Assembly (NCBI GenBank): GCA_963806685.1
Contig: CAWDZB010000013.1
Coordinates: 89,284-153,283, forward strand
Direction: 5' to 3'
DNA length: 64,000 bases
Origin: DDH964 sp963806685
GTDB taxonomy: Bacteria > Desulfobacterota > Desulfuromonadia > Desulfuromonadales > DDH964
Each line of letters begins with the position of its first letter. Within the stretch, counting starts at the first letter, position 1. The notes beneath the pieces are model-generated. The model was not told the DNA's origin. It did not search any database and worked only from the letters and a program-made list of their open reading frames with translations. This document shows positions 8,070-16,876 of this stretch, one piece after another. The position numbers and the translations under genes were made by a program.

Positions 8070-8650
8070 GGGGTATTTCCTTTCTGCCGCATCTTCTCGA
8101 TCCGGGCGAAGATCTGTTCGATCTCGGCGAGGTTGCGGTTCTTTTCCTGGGTCAGCTTGAGCTTGCCGCGGGCCATCAGCTTGGGTCCCAGGGCGAGGTC
8201 CTTGAACAGCTTGCCGCTTTTCAGGTTGAACAGGGCGCCCAGGCGCATCTCGTGCTGGCGGCCGTAACGGCGGATGTTGTCGAGAAAGAGCCGGCTGGCG
8301 AGCTGCACCTGCTTCTCCTCGGAGCGTCCCTGCTCGTCCCACCACAGCTTGCGCAGGGCGTCCATGATCGCGGCCAAATCGACCCCGTTGGGGCAGCGGG
8401 TGGTGCAGGTCTCGCAGGATGCGCAGTGCCAGATGGAGCGCCCGGCGAGGACCTGGGGGAGCTGCCCCAGCTGCAGCAGGCGCAGGGTCCGGCTGGGCGG
8501 ATGTTCCATGAAGCCGGCCATCGGGCAGCCGGCCGAGCACTTGCCGCACTGCATGCAGCTGCGGATCGAGGTCCCGGTCAGCTTTTTGAGCTTGGCGGTA
8601 AGGGCGGGATTTAAGGTCTGGCGGGAGAGAACGATCTTGGAAGAAGTCAC
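8066..8650 (-). CDS. hdrC: HdrC, 4Fe-4S heterodisulfide reductase subunit C
   Basis: A 194-residue iron-sulfur protein with two [4Fe-4S] motifs, CMQCGKCSAGCP and CASCETCTTRCP, passing electrons from HdrA to HdrB. The GTG at 8650 is chosen because AAAGGGAT lies a suitable distance upstream and the sequence begins near the conserved part; a longer frame to 8761 adds 37 residues unlike the family. It is the first gene of the hdrCBA-flxDCBA operon, so the operon promoter should lie upstream of 8650, but none stands out. Confidence 0.92.
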   Translation of the reverse strand: MTSSKIVLSRQTLNPALTAKLKKLTGTSIRSCMQCGKCSAGCPMAGFMEHPPSRTLRLLQLGQLPQVLAGRSIWHCASCETCTTRCPNGVDLAAIMDALRKLWWDEQGRSEEKQVQLASRLFLDNIRRYGRQHEMRLGALFNLKSGKLFKDLALGPKLMARGKLKLTQEKNRNLAEIEQIFARIEKMRQKGNTP

Positions 8651-9327
8651 GGCGATATCCCTTTGCAGTGTGTTACGTGGGGTTGAGCAATTCAGGGCAA
8701 TGAGCAAAAGGCGGGCCAGCTGCGTATACGGGAGGGTCGCTGGGGCCGACACGGCACCCATGTAAAATCAATAGGTTGGAAGCCTAATTTCAATAGGCCG
8801 GCGGGCAGCTTTGGCTTTTTCCCAGCTCGAAATATGGGGAATTCTACCCCGTCGTGGCAAACTTCCTCTGGATTCGAAAGCCAATGAAACCGCCATTCTA
8901 ATGAGAGAGTGGGCAAAAATACCCCAGACCTGGGGCCCACTGCCGACCAACTGGTCAGACCAAATTTTGCTCAGGGCAATTTTTTGTGTCAGGGACGGTT
9001 TGGACTGCGGTTTGCGACTGGGGGGTGTAGGGGTGGTTGTAAGGGAACCGGTAGGGGAGAAAGGGGAGCTATTGCTGGCCTTCCACGGCGCCAAGATTCC
9101 CTCGTCTGAGCCTCCGCTACCGGAGGTTCCTGCGGAGAACGACCGCAAAAAATTTTCATCATGCCAGCGCCGTTACCCGGCCCTGATTTTTGTTCTTGCA
9201 GGGAGAACCGGAGGTTTTATCATTTCTGGAGTGAGCGGGGACCAGACACCTATACTCCCTCATCCTCTGGTCAGGGTGAGATAATTGGTAATCGGCGGTC
9301 ACTTTCGGAATTTATGGCAGGCCGGGC
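8651..9327. other. Intergenic stretch without a supported gene
   Basis: About 680 bp between hdrC and the IS30-like element. Overlapping open frames on both strands (8768-9148 minus, 8811-9284 plus) have no recognisable domain or ribosome site and are rejected. Short hairpins are present, for example AGTGGGC near 8907 with GCCCACT near 8935, enclosing CCCCAGACCTGGGG. The stretch must contain the hdr operon promoter and may include debris of older insertions. Confidence 0.5.
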
Positions 9328-10450
9328 TCAAAATTGAAGTGCAACACTTTGAGGAGTTAAAGTGTTGCGATGGAAAAACCCTACAAGCATCTGGATGGTA
9401 CAGAGCGGGCAGTGATTCAAGTGGGACTGGAGCAGGGACATTCCCTGCGCGCCATCGCCCGGAGTTTGAACCGTTCCGTGGGCACCGTAAGCCGCGAGTT
9501 GCACCGGAACGACTGGGAGCCCCCGTCTTCCCGAGCAGGGCGGCGGGGGCGGCGACCCGTGGCAGGCGGCTATCGTGCCTCACGTGCCGAACAACGCGCC
9601 AGAGAACTGGCACACCAGCCGCGAAAGGCCAAGCGGCTCATCCCTGGCGAAGCTCTCTGGGAGGAGGTTGTTTCGCTCTTGGGAACGGGGAATTCGCCGG
9701 AGCAGGTTTCTGCTACACTGAAGCGCATGCACCCCGCAGAACCTCAGTTCCAGATCAGTCATGAAACCATCTACACGGCAATCTATGCCATGCCACGTGG
9801 TGAACTGCGCAAGGAGATTATTTCCCTGCTGCGGCAATCCCGCAAAAAGCGCCGGCCGCGCACCCGTGGCGAAGATCGTCGGGGCAGTATTCCCAATATG
9901 CTCAGCATCCATGAGCGTCCCGCCGAGGTGGACGAACGATTGGTTCCTGGCCATTGGGAGGGCGACCTTATAAAAGGGGCTCGCAATGCTTCCGCCGTGG
10001 GGACGCTGGTGGAGAGAACCAGTCTGTTCGTGACTCTGGCCAAAGTCGACAATGCCAGTGCCGAGTCAGCCCAGAAGGGGTTCAGCTATGTTCTCAACCG
10101 GATCGAAGCCCAACGGCGGTTAAGTATGACCTACGACCAAGGCAAAGAAATGGCCTGTCATGAGACGCTGTCGGAGAAGACCGGGATCAAGGTTTACTTT
10201 GCCGATCCCCATAGTCCCTGGCAGCGAGGAATCAACGAAAACACCAATGGTCTTCTGCGCCAGTATCTCCCAAAGAGTACGGATCTTTCGGTGTTCTCCC
10301 AGGAGGAGCTTGACCAGATAGCCTTGAAACTCAACGCCAGGCCGAGGAAAAGCCTTGGCTGGAAGTGCCCGGCGGAAATTTTTCTGCCAGACTTCGACTT
10401 TCGCGAATACTATGCACGCATCCTAAAACCTGTTGCACTTCGAACTTGAA
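9328..10450 (+). mobile_element. IS30-like insertion sequence
   Basis: A single IS30-type transposase gene is bracketed by imperfect inverted ends: the left end near 9328-9349 and the right end near 10432-10450 share the core GAAGTGCAACA in opposite orientation, with TCAA at the outer side of each. The transposase stop codon is inside the right end. Exact outer boundaries and the short target duplication could not be fixed. Confidence 0.75.
9370..10449 (+). CDS. IS30-family transposase
   Basis: A 359-residue transposase. An N-terminal helix-turn-helix (LRAIARSLNRSVGTVSREL, about residues 20-40) is followed by the IS30 DDE domain: GHWEGDLIKG has the first Asp (about 195), TYDQGKEM the second, and the NENTNGLLRQYLPK signature the Glu (about 290). 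All three catalytic residues are present and the frame is intact, so the element may be active. A purine-rich GAGGAG lies upstream of the ATG at 9370. Confidence 0.93.
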   Translation: MEKPYKHLDGTERAVIQVGLEQGHSLRAIARSLNRSVGTVSRELHRNDWEPPSSRAGRRGRRPVAGGYRASRAEQRARELAHQPRKAKRLIPGEALWEEVVSLLGTGNSPEQVSATLKRMHPAEPQFQISHETIYTAIYAMPRGELRKEIISLLRQSRKKRRPRTRGEDRRGSIPNMLSIHERPAEVDERLVPGHWEGDLIKGARNASAVGTLVERTSLFVTLAKVDNASAESAQKGFSYVLNRIEAQRRLSMTYDQGKEMACHETLSEKTGIKVYFADPHSPWQRGINENTNGLLRQYLPKSTDLSVFSQEELDQIALKLNARPRKSLGWKCPAEIFLPDFDFREYYARILKPVALRT

Positions 10451-10652
10451 ACCGCCCTGGGATGGGGCCGAACCAGGGTACCTGAATTCGAGCCGTCCGA
10501 CCGGAATCGAATACGGCGGGCGGTTGTTTTTGCCTGAGTGGGGAGTATGACGGATTTCCACTTGGGGAGACTGTTCGCACCGATCTCATTTGCCGTAATT
10601 ACCTTGCGATTTCGGTAGCCGAAAATCGAACCTAAAGGAGGGTAACAGGGCG

Positions 10653-11789
10653 GTGAAAATCGGTTCCTTCGAATTCAACCTGCGGGAACTCTCCGGCGCC
10701 ATGGGGGATTTTGGCACCCTCTTCCCGCTGGCCATCGGCTACATCGTGGTCTGCGGTCTGAACCCCGCCGGGCTGCTGGTGATGATGGGACTGACCAACA
10801 TCTTCACCGGCCTGTTCTACCGGCTGCCGATGCCGGTGGAACCGATGAAGGTGCTGGCAGTGGTCGCCATCGCCCAGCAGTGGACCCCCTCCATGGTCTA
10901 CGCTTCGGGCTTTGCCATGGGCATCTGTTGGCTGCTGTTCGCCGCCACCGGGCTGATGGGGTGGGTGGCCCGGCTGACCCCGAGGTCTGTGATCCGCGGC
11001 ATCCAAGTGGCCCTGGGCGTGCTGCTGGCGGCGCAGGCGCTGAAGATGATCTCCACCGGCTGGGCGCTCGGCCTAGTCTCGATTCTCATCGTCCTGCTGC
11101 TGCGCCAGTCCCCCCGCGCCCCCGCGGCCCTGGTGCTGATGGGGCTCGGGGTGGTGATGATGTTCCTTCAGGGGCATTTCCAGCAGCTGGCGCCGCCGGG
11201 CTTCGCCCTGCCTCCAGTGACCGGCTTTTCCCTCCACGAGTCGTGGCAGACCTTCCTGCTGGCCGGCGTCTCCCAGTTGCCGCTGACCGCCACCAACGCG
11301 GTGGTCGCCACCGCGGTTCTCATCCGCGAGTACTGGCCGGAGCAGCCGGTCAGTGAAAAACGGCTCTCCTTCAACATGGGGATCATCAATCTCGTCACCC
11401 CCTTTTTCGGCGGCATGCCCATGTGCCACGGCGCCGGAGGACTGGCGGGGCAGTACTTTTTCGGTGCCCGGACCGGCGGGGCCAACATCCTCGAGGGGCT
11501 GCTGGAGATCACCATGGGCCTGTTCCTGGCCGGGTCCATCGCCGGCATCTTTGCCGCCTTTCCGCTGGCCATCGTCGGCGCCATGATGTTCCTGGTCGGC
11601 ATCGAGCTGACCCGCTTCGCCCGGGACGTGCGCTGGGGGGTGGATCTCTGGCCCCTGGGCGTCACCCTGGTGGTCTCGCTGGGGAGCAACATGGCCTGGG
11701 GTTTTCTGGCCGGCCTGGGTGCGGATGCGGTTTGCCGCTGGTGGGTAAGCAGGCGGGGAGAGGAGAAGGACAATGGGGGTAATTCCTGA
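10653..11789 (+). CDS. Putative sulfate/molybdate transporter, MOT1-like
   Basis: A 378-residue polytopic membrane protein with about ten hydrophobic segments. The N-terminal motif LSGAMGDFGTLFPLAIGY and the later LPLTATNAVVATA and GGMPMCHGAGGLAGQY blocks are those of the molybdate/sulfate (MFS_MOT1, SulP-related) transporter family. It probably imports molybdate or sulfate across the inner membrane; the sequence does not decide which. The GTG at 10653 is used because AAAGGAGG lies just upstream. It stands alone, with an IS30-like element upstream, and no molybdenum-cofactor genes are nearby. Confidence 0.8.
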   Translation: MKIGSFEFNLRELSGAMGDFGTLFPLAIGYIVVCGLNPAGLLVMMGLTNIFTGLFYRLPMPVEPMKVLAVVAIAQQWTPSMVYASGFAMGICWLLFAATGLMGWVARLTPRSVIRGIQVALGVLLAAQALKMISTGWALGLVSILIVLLLRQSPRAPAALVLMGLGVVMMFLQGHFQQLAPPGFALPPVTGFSLHESWQTFLLAGVSQLPLTATNAVVATAVLIREYWPEQPVSEKRLSFNMGIINLVTPFFGGMPMCHGAGGLAGQYFFGARTGGANILEGLLEITMGLFLAGSIAGIFAAFPLAIVGAMMFLVGIELTRFARDVRWGVDLWPLGVTLVVSLGSNMAWGFLAGLGADAVCRWWVSRRGEEKDNGGNS

Positions 11790-11990
11790 GGCCAGGCAAT
11801 TCAGAGAAAGGGTTCAGGGCCAAGTTCTGCCTTCGTCAGCATGAGGGGGCGGCCCTGCTTTACTGGAAGGATGGAAAGGGCATAGACTGGCCTTGAAGGC
11901 GGGCCGGGCCCTCACGGAGTGGCGAAGCAGGCAGGTAAGCGGAGGGCCACCGGCCCATGCCCGGATCACCCATTCCTGAGGAGAGCAGCG

Positions 11991-12302
11991 ATGAGATTCA
12001 TGCTCAAGGTCAATATCCCCGTCGAAGCGGGCAATGCCGCGGCCAGGGCCGGAAAACTGGGCAAAACCGTCGAGACCATTCTTGCCGAACTGAAGCCGGA
12101 AGCTGCCTATTTCGCCTCCGATAAGGGTCAGCGGACAGGATTCATTTTCTTAGAAATGGAGGATACCTCCCAGATTCCCGCCATCGCCGAGCCCTGGTTT
12201 CTGGCCTTCAATGCGAGCCTCGAGTTCCATCCGGTGATGGTGCCTGCGGATCTTGCCAAGGCCGGCCCCGCGATCGACCGCGCCGTCAAGATCTACGGCT
12301 GA
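11991..12302 (+). CDS. Conserved hypothetical protein, 103 residues
   Basis: A small soluble protein without signal peptide or membrane segment. Features include VNIPVEAGNAAARAG near the N-terminus and a central PAIAEPWFLAFNASLEFHPVM block; the pattern suggests a small alpha/beta (possibly dimeric ferredoxin-like) fold, but I do not recognise a function. The ATG at 11991 has GAGGAGA upstream; the longer open frame from 11919 does not. A strong hairpin terminator follows at 12397-12450. Confidence 0.7.
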   Translation: MRFMLKVNIPVEAGNAAARAGKLGKTVETILAELKPEAAYFASDKGQRTGFIFLEMEDTSQIPAIAEPWFLAFNASLEFHPVMVPADLAKAGPAIDRAVKIYG

Positions 12303-12396
12303 CAGCGGGCCGGAACACCCTTGCCGGTAGGGGTAGGAAAGCGGCGGCTAGCCCCGAGAAAAAAGGTGCCTGACGCCGCGAGGATTTCAGGGGGCG

Positions 12397-12450
12397 AAAC
12401 AGGGAAGCCGGGAAAGGGTGCTGATGAACCCTTTCCCGGCTTCCCTGTTT
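12397..12450. terminator. Bidirectional intrinsic terminator
   Basis: A perfect 23-bp stem (12397-12419 with 12428-12450) with an 8-base loop, ending in TTTTC on the plus strand and in GTTTCGCC on the minus strand. It lies between the convergent 103-residue gene and the TRAP receptor gene and probably ends transcription from both. Confidence 0.85.
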
Positions 12451-12464
12451 TCAAAGGAGGTGCT

Positions 12465-13592
12465 TCAGTTTTCCTGGTTGTCCTTCAGGTAGGTATAGTC
12501 CGAAATCATCGACCAAGGCCGGACCTTGGCCAGGTAGGCGCGCTGGGAATCGAGAACCTCCTTGAACAGCGGGTCCTTGGCAGCGGTTTCGTCAAGCAGG
12601 CGCTGATTGGCCTTTTTCAGGGCGTCGAGGATCGCCGGGGGGAAGGTCTTGACCTTGACCTCGGGATAGTCGGTGCGCAGCGACGCCAGGCCGATGGCGT
12701 TGTCGTTGTACATGTGGGCGTAGGAATCGAGGGCCTCGGCCTTCATGGCCGTGACCAGGATCTCCTGGAGGTTCTTCGGCAGCTCGTCGAAGGCCTTGCG
12801 GTTGACCAGGAACTGCAGTTCGCCCGCCGGTTCGTGCCAGCCGGTGTAGTAGTAGGGGGCGATCTTCTGGAATCCCATCTTCAGGTCGAGGGCCGGGCCG
12901 ACCCATTCCAGGGCGTCGATGTTGCCCCGTTCCAGCGAAGTGTAGAGCTCGCCCGGGGCGATGTTGGTGACGACCACGCCGAGCTGGGAGAGGACTTCGC
13001 CGGCGAAGCCGGGAATGCGCATCTTCAGCCCCTTGAGGTCGTCGAGGCTCTTGATCTCCTTGTGAAACCAGCCGCCCATCTGCACCCCGGTGTTGCCGCC
13101 CGGGAAAGAATAGACGCCATGCTTGGCGTAGACCTTCTGCATCAGCTCCATGCCGCCGCCGTAGTAGAACCAGGCGTACTGCTCGGGGGCGGTCATGCCG
13201 AAGGGCATGGTGGTGAAGAATATGGTGCTCGGCTCGATCCCCTTCCAGTAGTAGGAGGCGGTGTGCCCCATCTGGTACTGGCCGGCGTTGACCATGTCGA
13301 GAACGCCGAAGGGCGCCTTGGTCTTGCTGGCCGAGTCGACCTGGATGACCAGCTGGCCATTGGACATGGTCCTGACACTCTCGGCGAAGTGGTTGACCGC
13401 GTCACTGAAGATCGGAAAATTGCTCGGCCAGGTCATGGCCAGCTTCCACTTGTAAACCTTCGCCGCCGGCGCGGCGGACTTCGAGGCAGTTCCCGGTTCA
13501 CTTGCTTGGCGCTGGCCACAGCCAGCGACGAGCAGACAGCAGGCTGTGACCAGGGCGAGACTCAGGATGCGGGGAGTGGTGAGGCGGATCAT
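12465..13592 (-). CDS. TRAP-type substrate-binding lipoprotein (DctP family)
   Basis: A 375-residue extracytoplasmic solute receptor. The signal peptide ends with a lipobox (LLVAGC), so it should be membrane-anchored. The mature part starts with YKWKLAMTWPSNFPIFSDA and contains GQYQMGHTASYYW and ALEWVGPALDLKMG, typical of the DctP group that includes 2-oxoacid and lactate receptors. The ATG at 13592 has GGAGGAAAGGAG upstream. No DctQ or DctM membrane subunits are adjacent, so its transporter partner must be elsewhere. Substrate is not determined by sequence reading. Confidence 0.88.
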   Translation of the reverse strand: MIRLTTPRILSLALVTACCLLVAGCGQRQASEPGTASKSAAPAAKVYKWKLAMTWPSNFPIFSDAVNHFAESVRTMSNGQLVIQVDSASKTKAPFGVLDMVNAGQYQMGHTASYYWKGIEPSTIFFTTMPFGMTAPEQYAWFYYGGGMELMQKVYAKHGVYSFPGGNTGVQMGGWFHKEIKSLDDLKGLKMRIPGFAGEVLSQLGVVVTNIAPGELYTSLERGNIDALEWVGPALDLKMGFQKIAPYYYTGWHEPAGELQFLVNRKAFDELPKNLQEILVTAMKAEALDSYAHMYNDNAIGLASLRTDYPEVKVKTFPPAILDALKKANQRLLDETAAKDPLFKEVLDSQRAYLAKVRPWSMISDYTYLKDNQEN

Positions 13593-13753
13593 CAGGGCTC
13601 CTTTCCTCCAGCGTGGTTGGTTGTCGGTCGGCGGTCTCGGCGCCGTATGCGGGGATTTTATTCGCCGGGGGAGGGATTGCAAACCAAAATCCGCAGCCGC
13701 CTCTTCCCTGGGAAGACCGGCGGGGCGAAGCTGTGCCGGCCGCTCTATCCGGG

Positions 13754-14584
13754 TCAACGTTCCGGTAGAGGGCCCGCTGCGGTCGCGGCGACCAGCTCCC
13801 GGCGGTAGTTGCGCAACAGCGCCTTGACGCGGGCGGCGTTCTGCGGGCCGATGCGCAGCAGGATCTTCTGCCCTGCGGAGCGAGCCTCGAGTTGCGAATC
13901 GGCAAAGAGGTAGACGATTTTGGGCCGCACCAGGCGCAGCGGGCCGCTCGCCTCGGGAGTGGCCAGCAGGTGATCGATGACCTCGATGAGCCGGTCATTG
14001 AAGTAGCCGGTCGGGTAGCCGAGATCGCGATAGGCCTCCTGGAAGAGAGGATAGAGATAAACGTAAACCCCCACCACCAGCTTCGGGTCGGCGCTCTCGG
14101 CGAGGCTGATCCACGGCGTGTAGCGGCGGAAGTTGGCGGGGTCGATGACCATTTGATCGCCGCTGCCGGTGGTCAGGAATTGCCCTGCCACCGGCCGGGT
14201 CGGCAGGCGGCCGGCCGGCAGGTCGGAGCGCGGCAGGCTGTCGACCAGCAGGACGAAGCGGGGGATGATATGGTCGAGGACGAGGAAGCGGGAGAGGTGC
14301 TGATCCGGGAGCAGCCGGCCAAGCAGTTCCTGCAGCCGGCCGTCACTCTCGTCCAGGGGCGGCAGGGGCTGGTCGAGGCCGAGGTCGGCGGCCGCCTCTC
14401 CGGCCGGCGGCGCCGCGGTGGTGAGGGGATGGGCAATGCCGGTGTCGGGGCCTTGCGGGGGGACCGGGATGCGTTCAACCGCTGGTGCCGGCGGTGGCGC
14501 CGGTGGCGGGGCAAAGGACTGCCAGATGAGGAAGGCGGCAACGGCGAGAACGATTACCGTCAGGATCCACAACAGGGGTTTCAT
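13754..14584 (-). CDS. DUF3014-like membrane-anchored protein
   Basis: A 276-residue protein with one N-terminal transmembrane helix (about residues 4-24), a Pro-rich linker, and a globular domain containing FVLLVDSLPRSDLP, NFRRYTPWISLAESADP and YFNDRLIEVIDHLLATP. These blocks match my memory of the DUF3014 family; its function is unknown. The domain should face the periplasm. The ATG at 14584 has GGGAGG upstream. The ferritin-like gene ends 15 bp upstream, so they are probably one transcript. Confidence 0.72.
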   Translation of the reverse strand: MKPLLWILTVIVLAVAAFLIWQSFAPPPAPPPAPAVERIPVPPQGPDTGIAHPLTTAAPPAGEAAADLGLDQPLPPLDESDGRLQELLGRLLPDQHLSRFLVLDHIIPRFVLLVDSLPRSDLPAGRLPTRPVAGQFLTTGSGDQMVIDPANFRRYTPWISLAESADPKLVVGVYVYLYPLFQEAYRDLGYPTGYFNDRLIEVIDHLLATPEASGPLRLVRPKIVYLFADSQLEARSAGQKILLRIGPQNAARVKALLRNYRRELVAATAAGPLPER

Positions 14585-14599
14585 CAAGGGGCCTCCCGG

Positions 14600-15097
14600 C
14601 TATTCCCGGACGTAGGTGTCGATATCGGTTTCGTGCACCATCCCCATCAGGTAGGCGTATTCCGATTCGATCAATTCGTAGTGCTGGTGGGTCGATTCGG
14701 CGTTCATGAGAAAGACTTCGCGCACCCGCTCATCGGCAATTTTGTCAGCCATCGTCCGCAACGCCGCCTCGAGGTTGAGCTCCTTCTCCATCGCCAGTTC
14801 CAGCGCCCGCCGTTCTTCGAGCCCGTCCATCAGGGCTTTTTCCAGGTCTGTCAGCCAGTCGGTGTCATGCGCCGCATCGATCGCCATGAAAGCCGCAAAG
14901 TCAGGAATATCGTCGCCGGGGTAGATGTCGTAGAACATCCGGGCATGCTCGGCTTCCTCCTCTGCCAGCAGTTCAAAGGCCTTGCGGGCGCGGCCGTCCC
15001 GCATGTGGCTGGCGGCCAGGCGATAGAAATCGCGGGCATTCCTTTCAGTCTGCAGGGAGCGCTTGACCGCTTCCTGCACGTCGACATTCTCGAACAT
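14600..15097 (-). CDS. Ferritin-like (rubrerythrin-type) diiron protein
   Basis: A 165-residue all-helical protein with two ferritin-like iron-ligand motifs: ERNARDFY near residue 18 and EEEAEHARMF near 46, with further Glu/His residues in the second half (EKELNLEAAL, ESTHQHYELIE). It lacks the C-terminal rubredoxin domain of classical rubrerythrin. A role in peroxide or iron handling is inferred from the family. It lies 15 bp before the DUF3014-like gene on the same strand. Confidence 0.78.
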   Translation of the reverse strand: MFENVDVQEAVKRSLQTERNARDFYRLAASHMRDGRARKAFELLAEEEAEHARMFYDIYPGDDIPDFAAFMAIDAAHDTDWLTDLEKALMDGLEERRALELAMEKELNLEAALRTMADKIADERVREVFLMNAESTHQHYELIESEYAYLMGMVHETDIDTYVRE

Positions 15098-15202
15098 GGC
15101 GTTCTCTCCGGCCGGGCAGCCGGGGTCTCCACCTCAAGGAGGAAGGCGCGACGCCTCGGCCTTCTTTCTCCCGCAGATCCCCCGTTGCGGTTTTTGCCCG
15201 GG

Positions 15203-15394
15203 TCACTGCAGCAGTGTCACGTTGTCCTTCGACCAGGTCTTGTGCTCACCGTTGTCCACTTCGACCTCGAGGAAGTCGTCGGGGCGGCAGGCGATTACCT
15301 TCCCGCTCTGGTGGAGGACGATGTGCTTGACCCGTTTTTCGGCACCAGTGTCGATGGCCTGGCAGATCCCTTCGAAATCTTCGTGCCGCATCAT
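15203..15394 (-). CDS. Small protein of unknown function, 63 residues
   Basis: A short soluble protein (MMRHEDFEG... ending in NVTLLQ) with a beta-rich second half and one central Cys. The start at 15394 is supported by AAAGGAG seven bases upstream; the longer frame to 15481 is not. I do not recognise the family. It sits alone between the ferritin-like gene and the hydrolase gene on the same strand. Confidence 0.6.
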   Translation of the reverse strand: MMRHEDFEGICQAIDTGAEKRVKHIVLHQSGKVIACRPDDFLEVEVDNGEHKTWSKDNVTLLQ

Positions 15395-15523
15395 GGTCTT
15401 GCTCCTTTCCCGGCTCCTCATAACGTAATGAGCCGCTTTTTCGCCTGTTTTCACTATATCACCGTTCCCGTTCCCCGCCACGGGGTCCCCGGCCGGTTTT
15501 CTCGCCGACCCGCCGCCCCGCGG

Positions 15524-16876
15524 CTACAGCTCTTCCCCTGGGGCGAGAACCACCACTTGGTGGATCGGCCGCACCCGACCGCCGCTGAGCAGTTTCGAAA
15601 CCGAGAAGACCAGGGTCGATGACTCCCGTTCGTCGCGCACCGCCGTCCGGCTGCCGGTCAGCTGCACCCCGGCGAGATCGAGACGGGACTGGTCGGCAAC
15701 CAGCGCGGTCTCCCCTGAGATCTCCACCGCAGTGGCCTGGAGAGTGGAAGCGCGGATCGAGAGGCCGGTCTTGCCGCCGGCGATTACCGTATTGGTCATG
15801 GTCACCAGTGAGCGGTTGATGACCGCTTCGTTGAGGTAGGCGTCGGCGATAGTCACCTGCCGGCAATTGTCGATTTCCAGGCGCCGGTAGTTGCCAGTAA
15901 AGTTCACCCCGGTCTGGTCCCGGCAGGAACCGATGAGCTCGCCGGCCGGCGGCGTCGGTCGCGGTGGCGGCTGCGGCGGGGTGGTCAGGGCGGCCTCCAG
16001 GATCCGCGCGAAGATCCCCGGGTTTTCCGCCATCGGCGTATGGCCGAGGCCGGCGAGCAGGCGCAGCTCGGCGCGGGGGAGGAGTCCCTGCAGCAACAGC
16101 GCGAGGCGCCGCGGGGCAACGGTGTCCTTCTCCCCCCAGAGGAGCCAGGTCGGGGTGCGGACCCCGGCGAGGTACGGGGTGAAGTCGGTCTGCGCCAAGG
16201 CCAGGCCGGCGATCCGTTGGGGGTCACCGGCGAGGGTCGTCTCCCGCAACGCTACGCTGGCCAGGACCTGGTCGAGATCGACGACAGGCGGGGAGAGCTT
16301 CTCCACCAGCCGTCCCGCCATGCGCCTGAAGAAGTTCTCCGACTCTGCGGGGAAGAAGGGGCCGTCCAGGTGCAGGCATTTCTGGAAGAAGTCCTTGCTG
16401 ATGGTCACCCGGTGCAGTACGCCGACCGCGTCGACCAGCACCAGCCCGGCCAGGTCCTGGCCATAGCGGCCGGCGTAGGCCAGCGCCACGGCGCCGCCGA
16501 GGGAGTGGCCGACGACAATGGTCGGCTTGGCCGGTTCGCGGCGCAGCAGCCAGTCGATGAAGGCGGCGTAGTTCTTCGGGGAGTAGAGCCGGTTGGCCTT
16601 GGTGGAGCGGCCGAAGCCCGGCAGGTCGGGAACCAGCACGTCGTAGTGCCGGGCCAGTTCGGGGAGGATGGCGTCCCAGTTGCGACCTGCTGCATCGCCG
16701 ACGCCGTGGATCAGCAGCAGCCGCTCGGGGTGATCCCGGCCCAGTTCGACCAGGAAGCACTCGCCGCCGAAGACCGGCTCGGGGATCAGCTTGCCCGCAG
16801 GGGGAGCGGCTGCCCACGCCGGCAGGGCGAGGGCCAGCCAGCAGCCGAGGGCGAACAGCAGGCACCGGCCGATCAT
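15524..16876 (-). CDS. Exported alpha/beta hydrolase with C-terminal beta-helix-like extension
   Basis: A 450-residue protein. A signal peptide (about residues 1-23, ending AWAAAP) precedes an alpha/beta hydrolase domain: LLIHGVGDAAG oxyanion region, the nucleophile elbow GHSLGG near residue 123, WGEKDTVAP for the acid and GLGHTPMAEN for the His. After a Pro-rich linker near 300, about 145 residues form short repeating strands (NYRRLEIDNCRQVTIADAYL and similar) suggesting a right-handed beta-helix. The ATG overlaps the upstream esterase stop (ATGA), so the two are coupled. Substrate unknown. Confidence 0.78.
   Translation of the reverse strand: MIGRCLLFALGCWLALALPAWAAAPPAGKLIPEPVFGGECFLVELGRDHPERLLLIHGVGDAAGRNWDAILPELARHYDVLVPDLPGFGRSTKANRLYSPKNYAAFIDWLLRREPAKPTIVVGHSLGGAVALAYAGRYGQDLAGLVLVDAVGVLHRVTISKDFFQKCLHLDGPFFPAESENFFRRMAGRLVEKLSPPVVDLDQVLASVALRETTLAGDPQRIAGLALAQTDFTPYLAGVRTPTWLLWGEKDTVAPRRLALLLQGLLPRAELRLLAGLGHTPMAENPGIFARILEAALTTPPQPPPRPTPPAGELIGSCRDQTGVNFTGNYRRLEIDNCRQVTIADAYLNEAVINRSLVTMTNTVIAGGKTGLSIRASTLQATAVEISGETALVADQSRLDLAGVQLTGSRTAVRDERESSTLVFSVSKLLSGGRVRPIHQVVVLAPGEEL

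Noticed and set aside
5147..8650. Selenocysteine codons in hdr genes
   Set aside because: Some Hdr proteins contain selenocysteine, but all three genes here are open without an internal TGA.
8768..9284. Overlapping open frames on both strands between hdrC and the IS30-like element
   Set aside because: No ribosome site, no recognisable domain, and the frames overlap each other; composition looks noncoding.
10451..10652. Possible molybdenum-cofactor riboswitch or ModE site before the MOT1-like transporter
   Set aside because: Only a weak GCCGTCCG/CGGGCGG hairpin followed by TTGTTTTT is seen; no known motif core could be matched.
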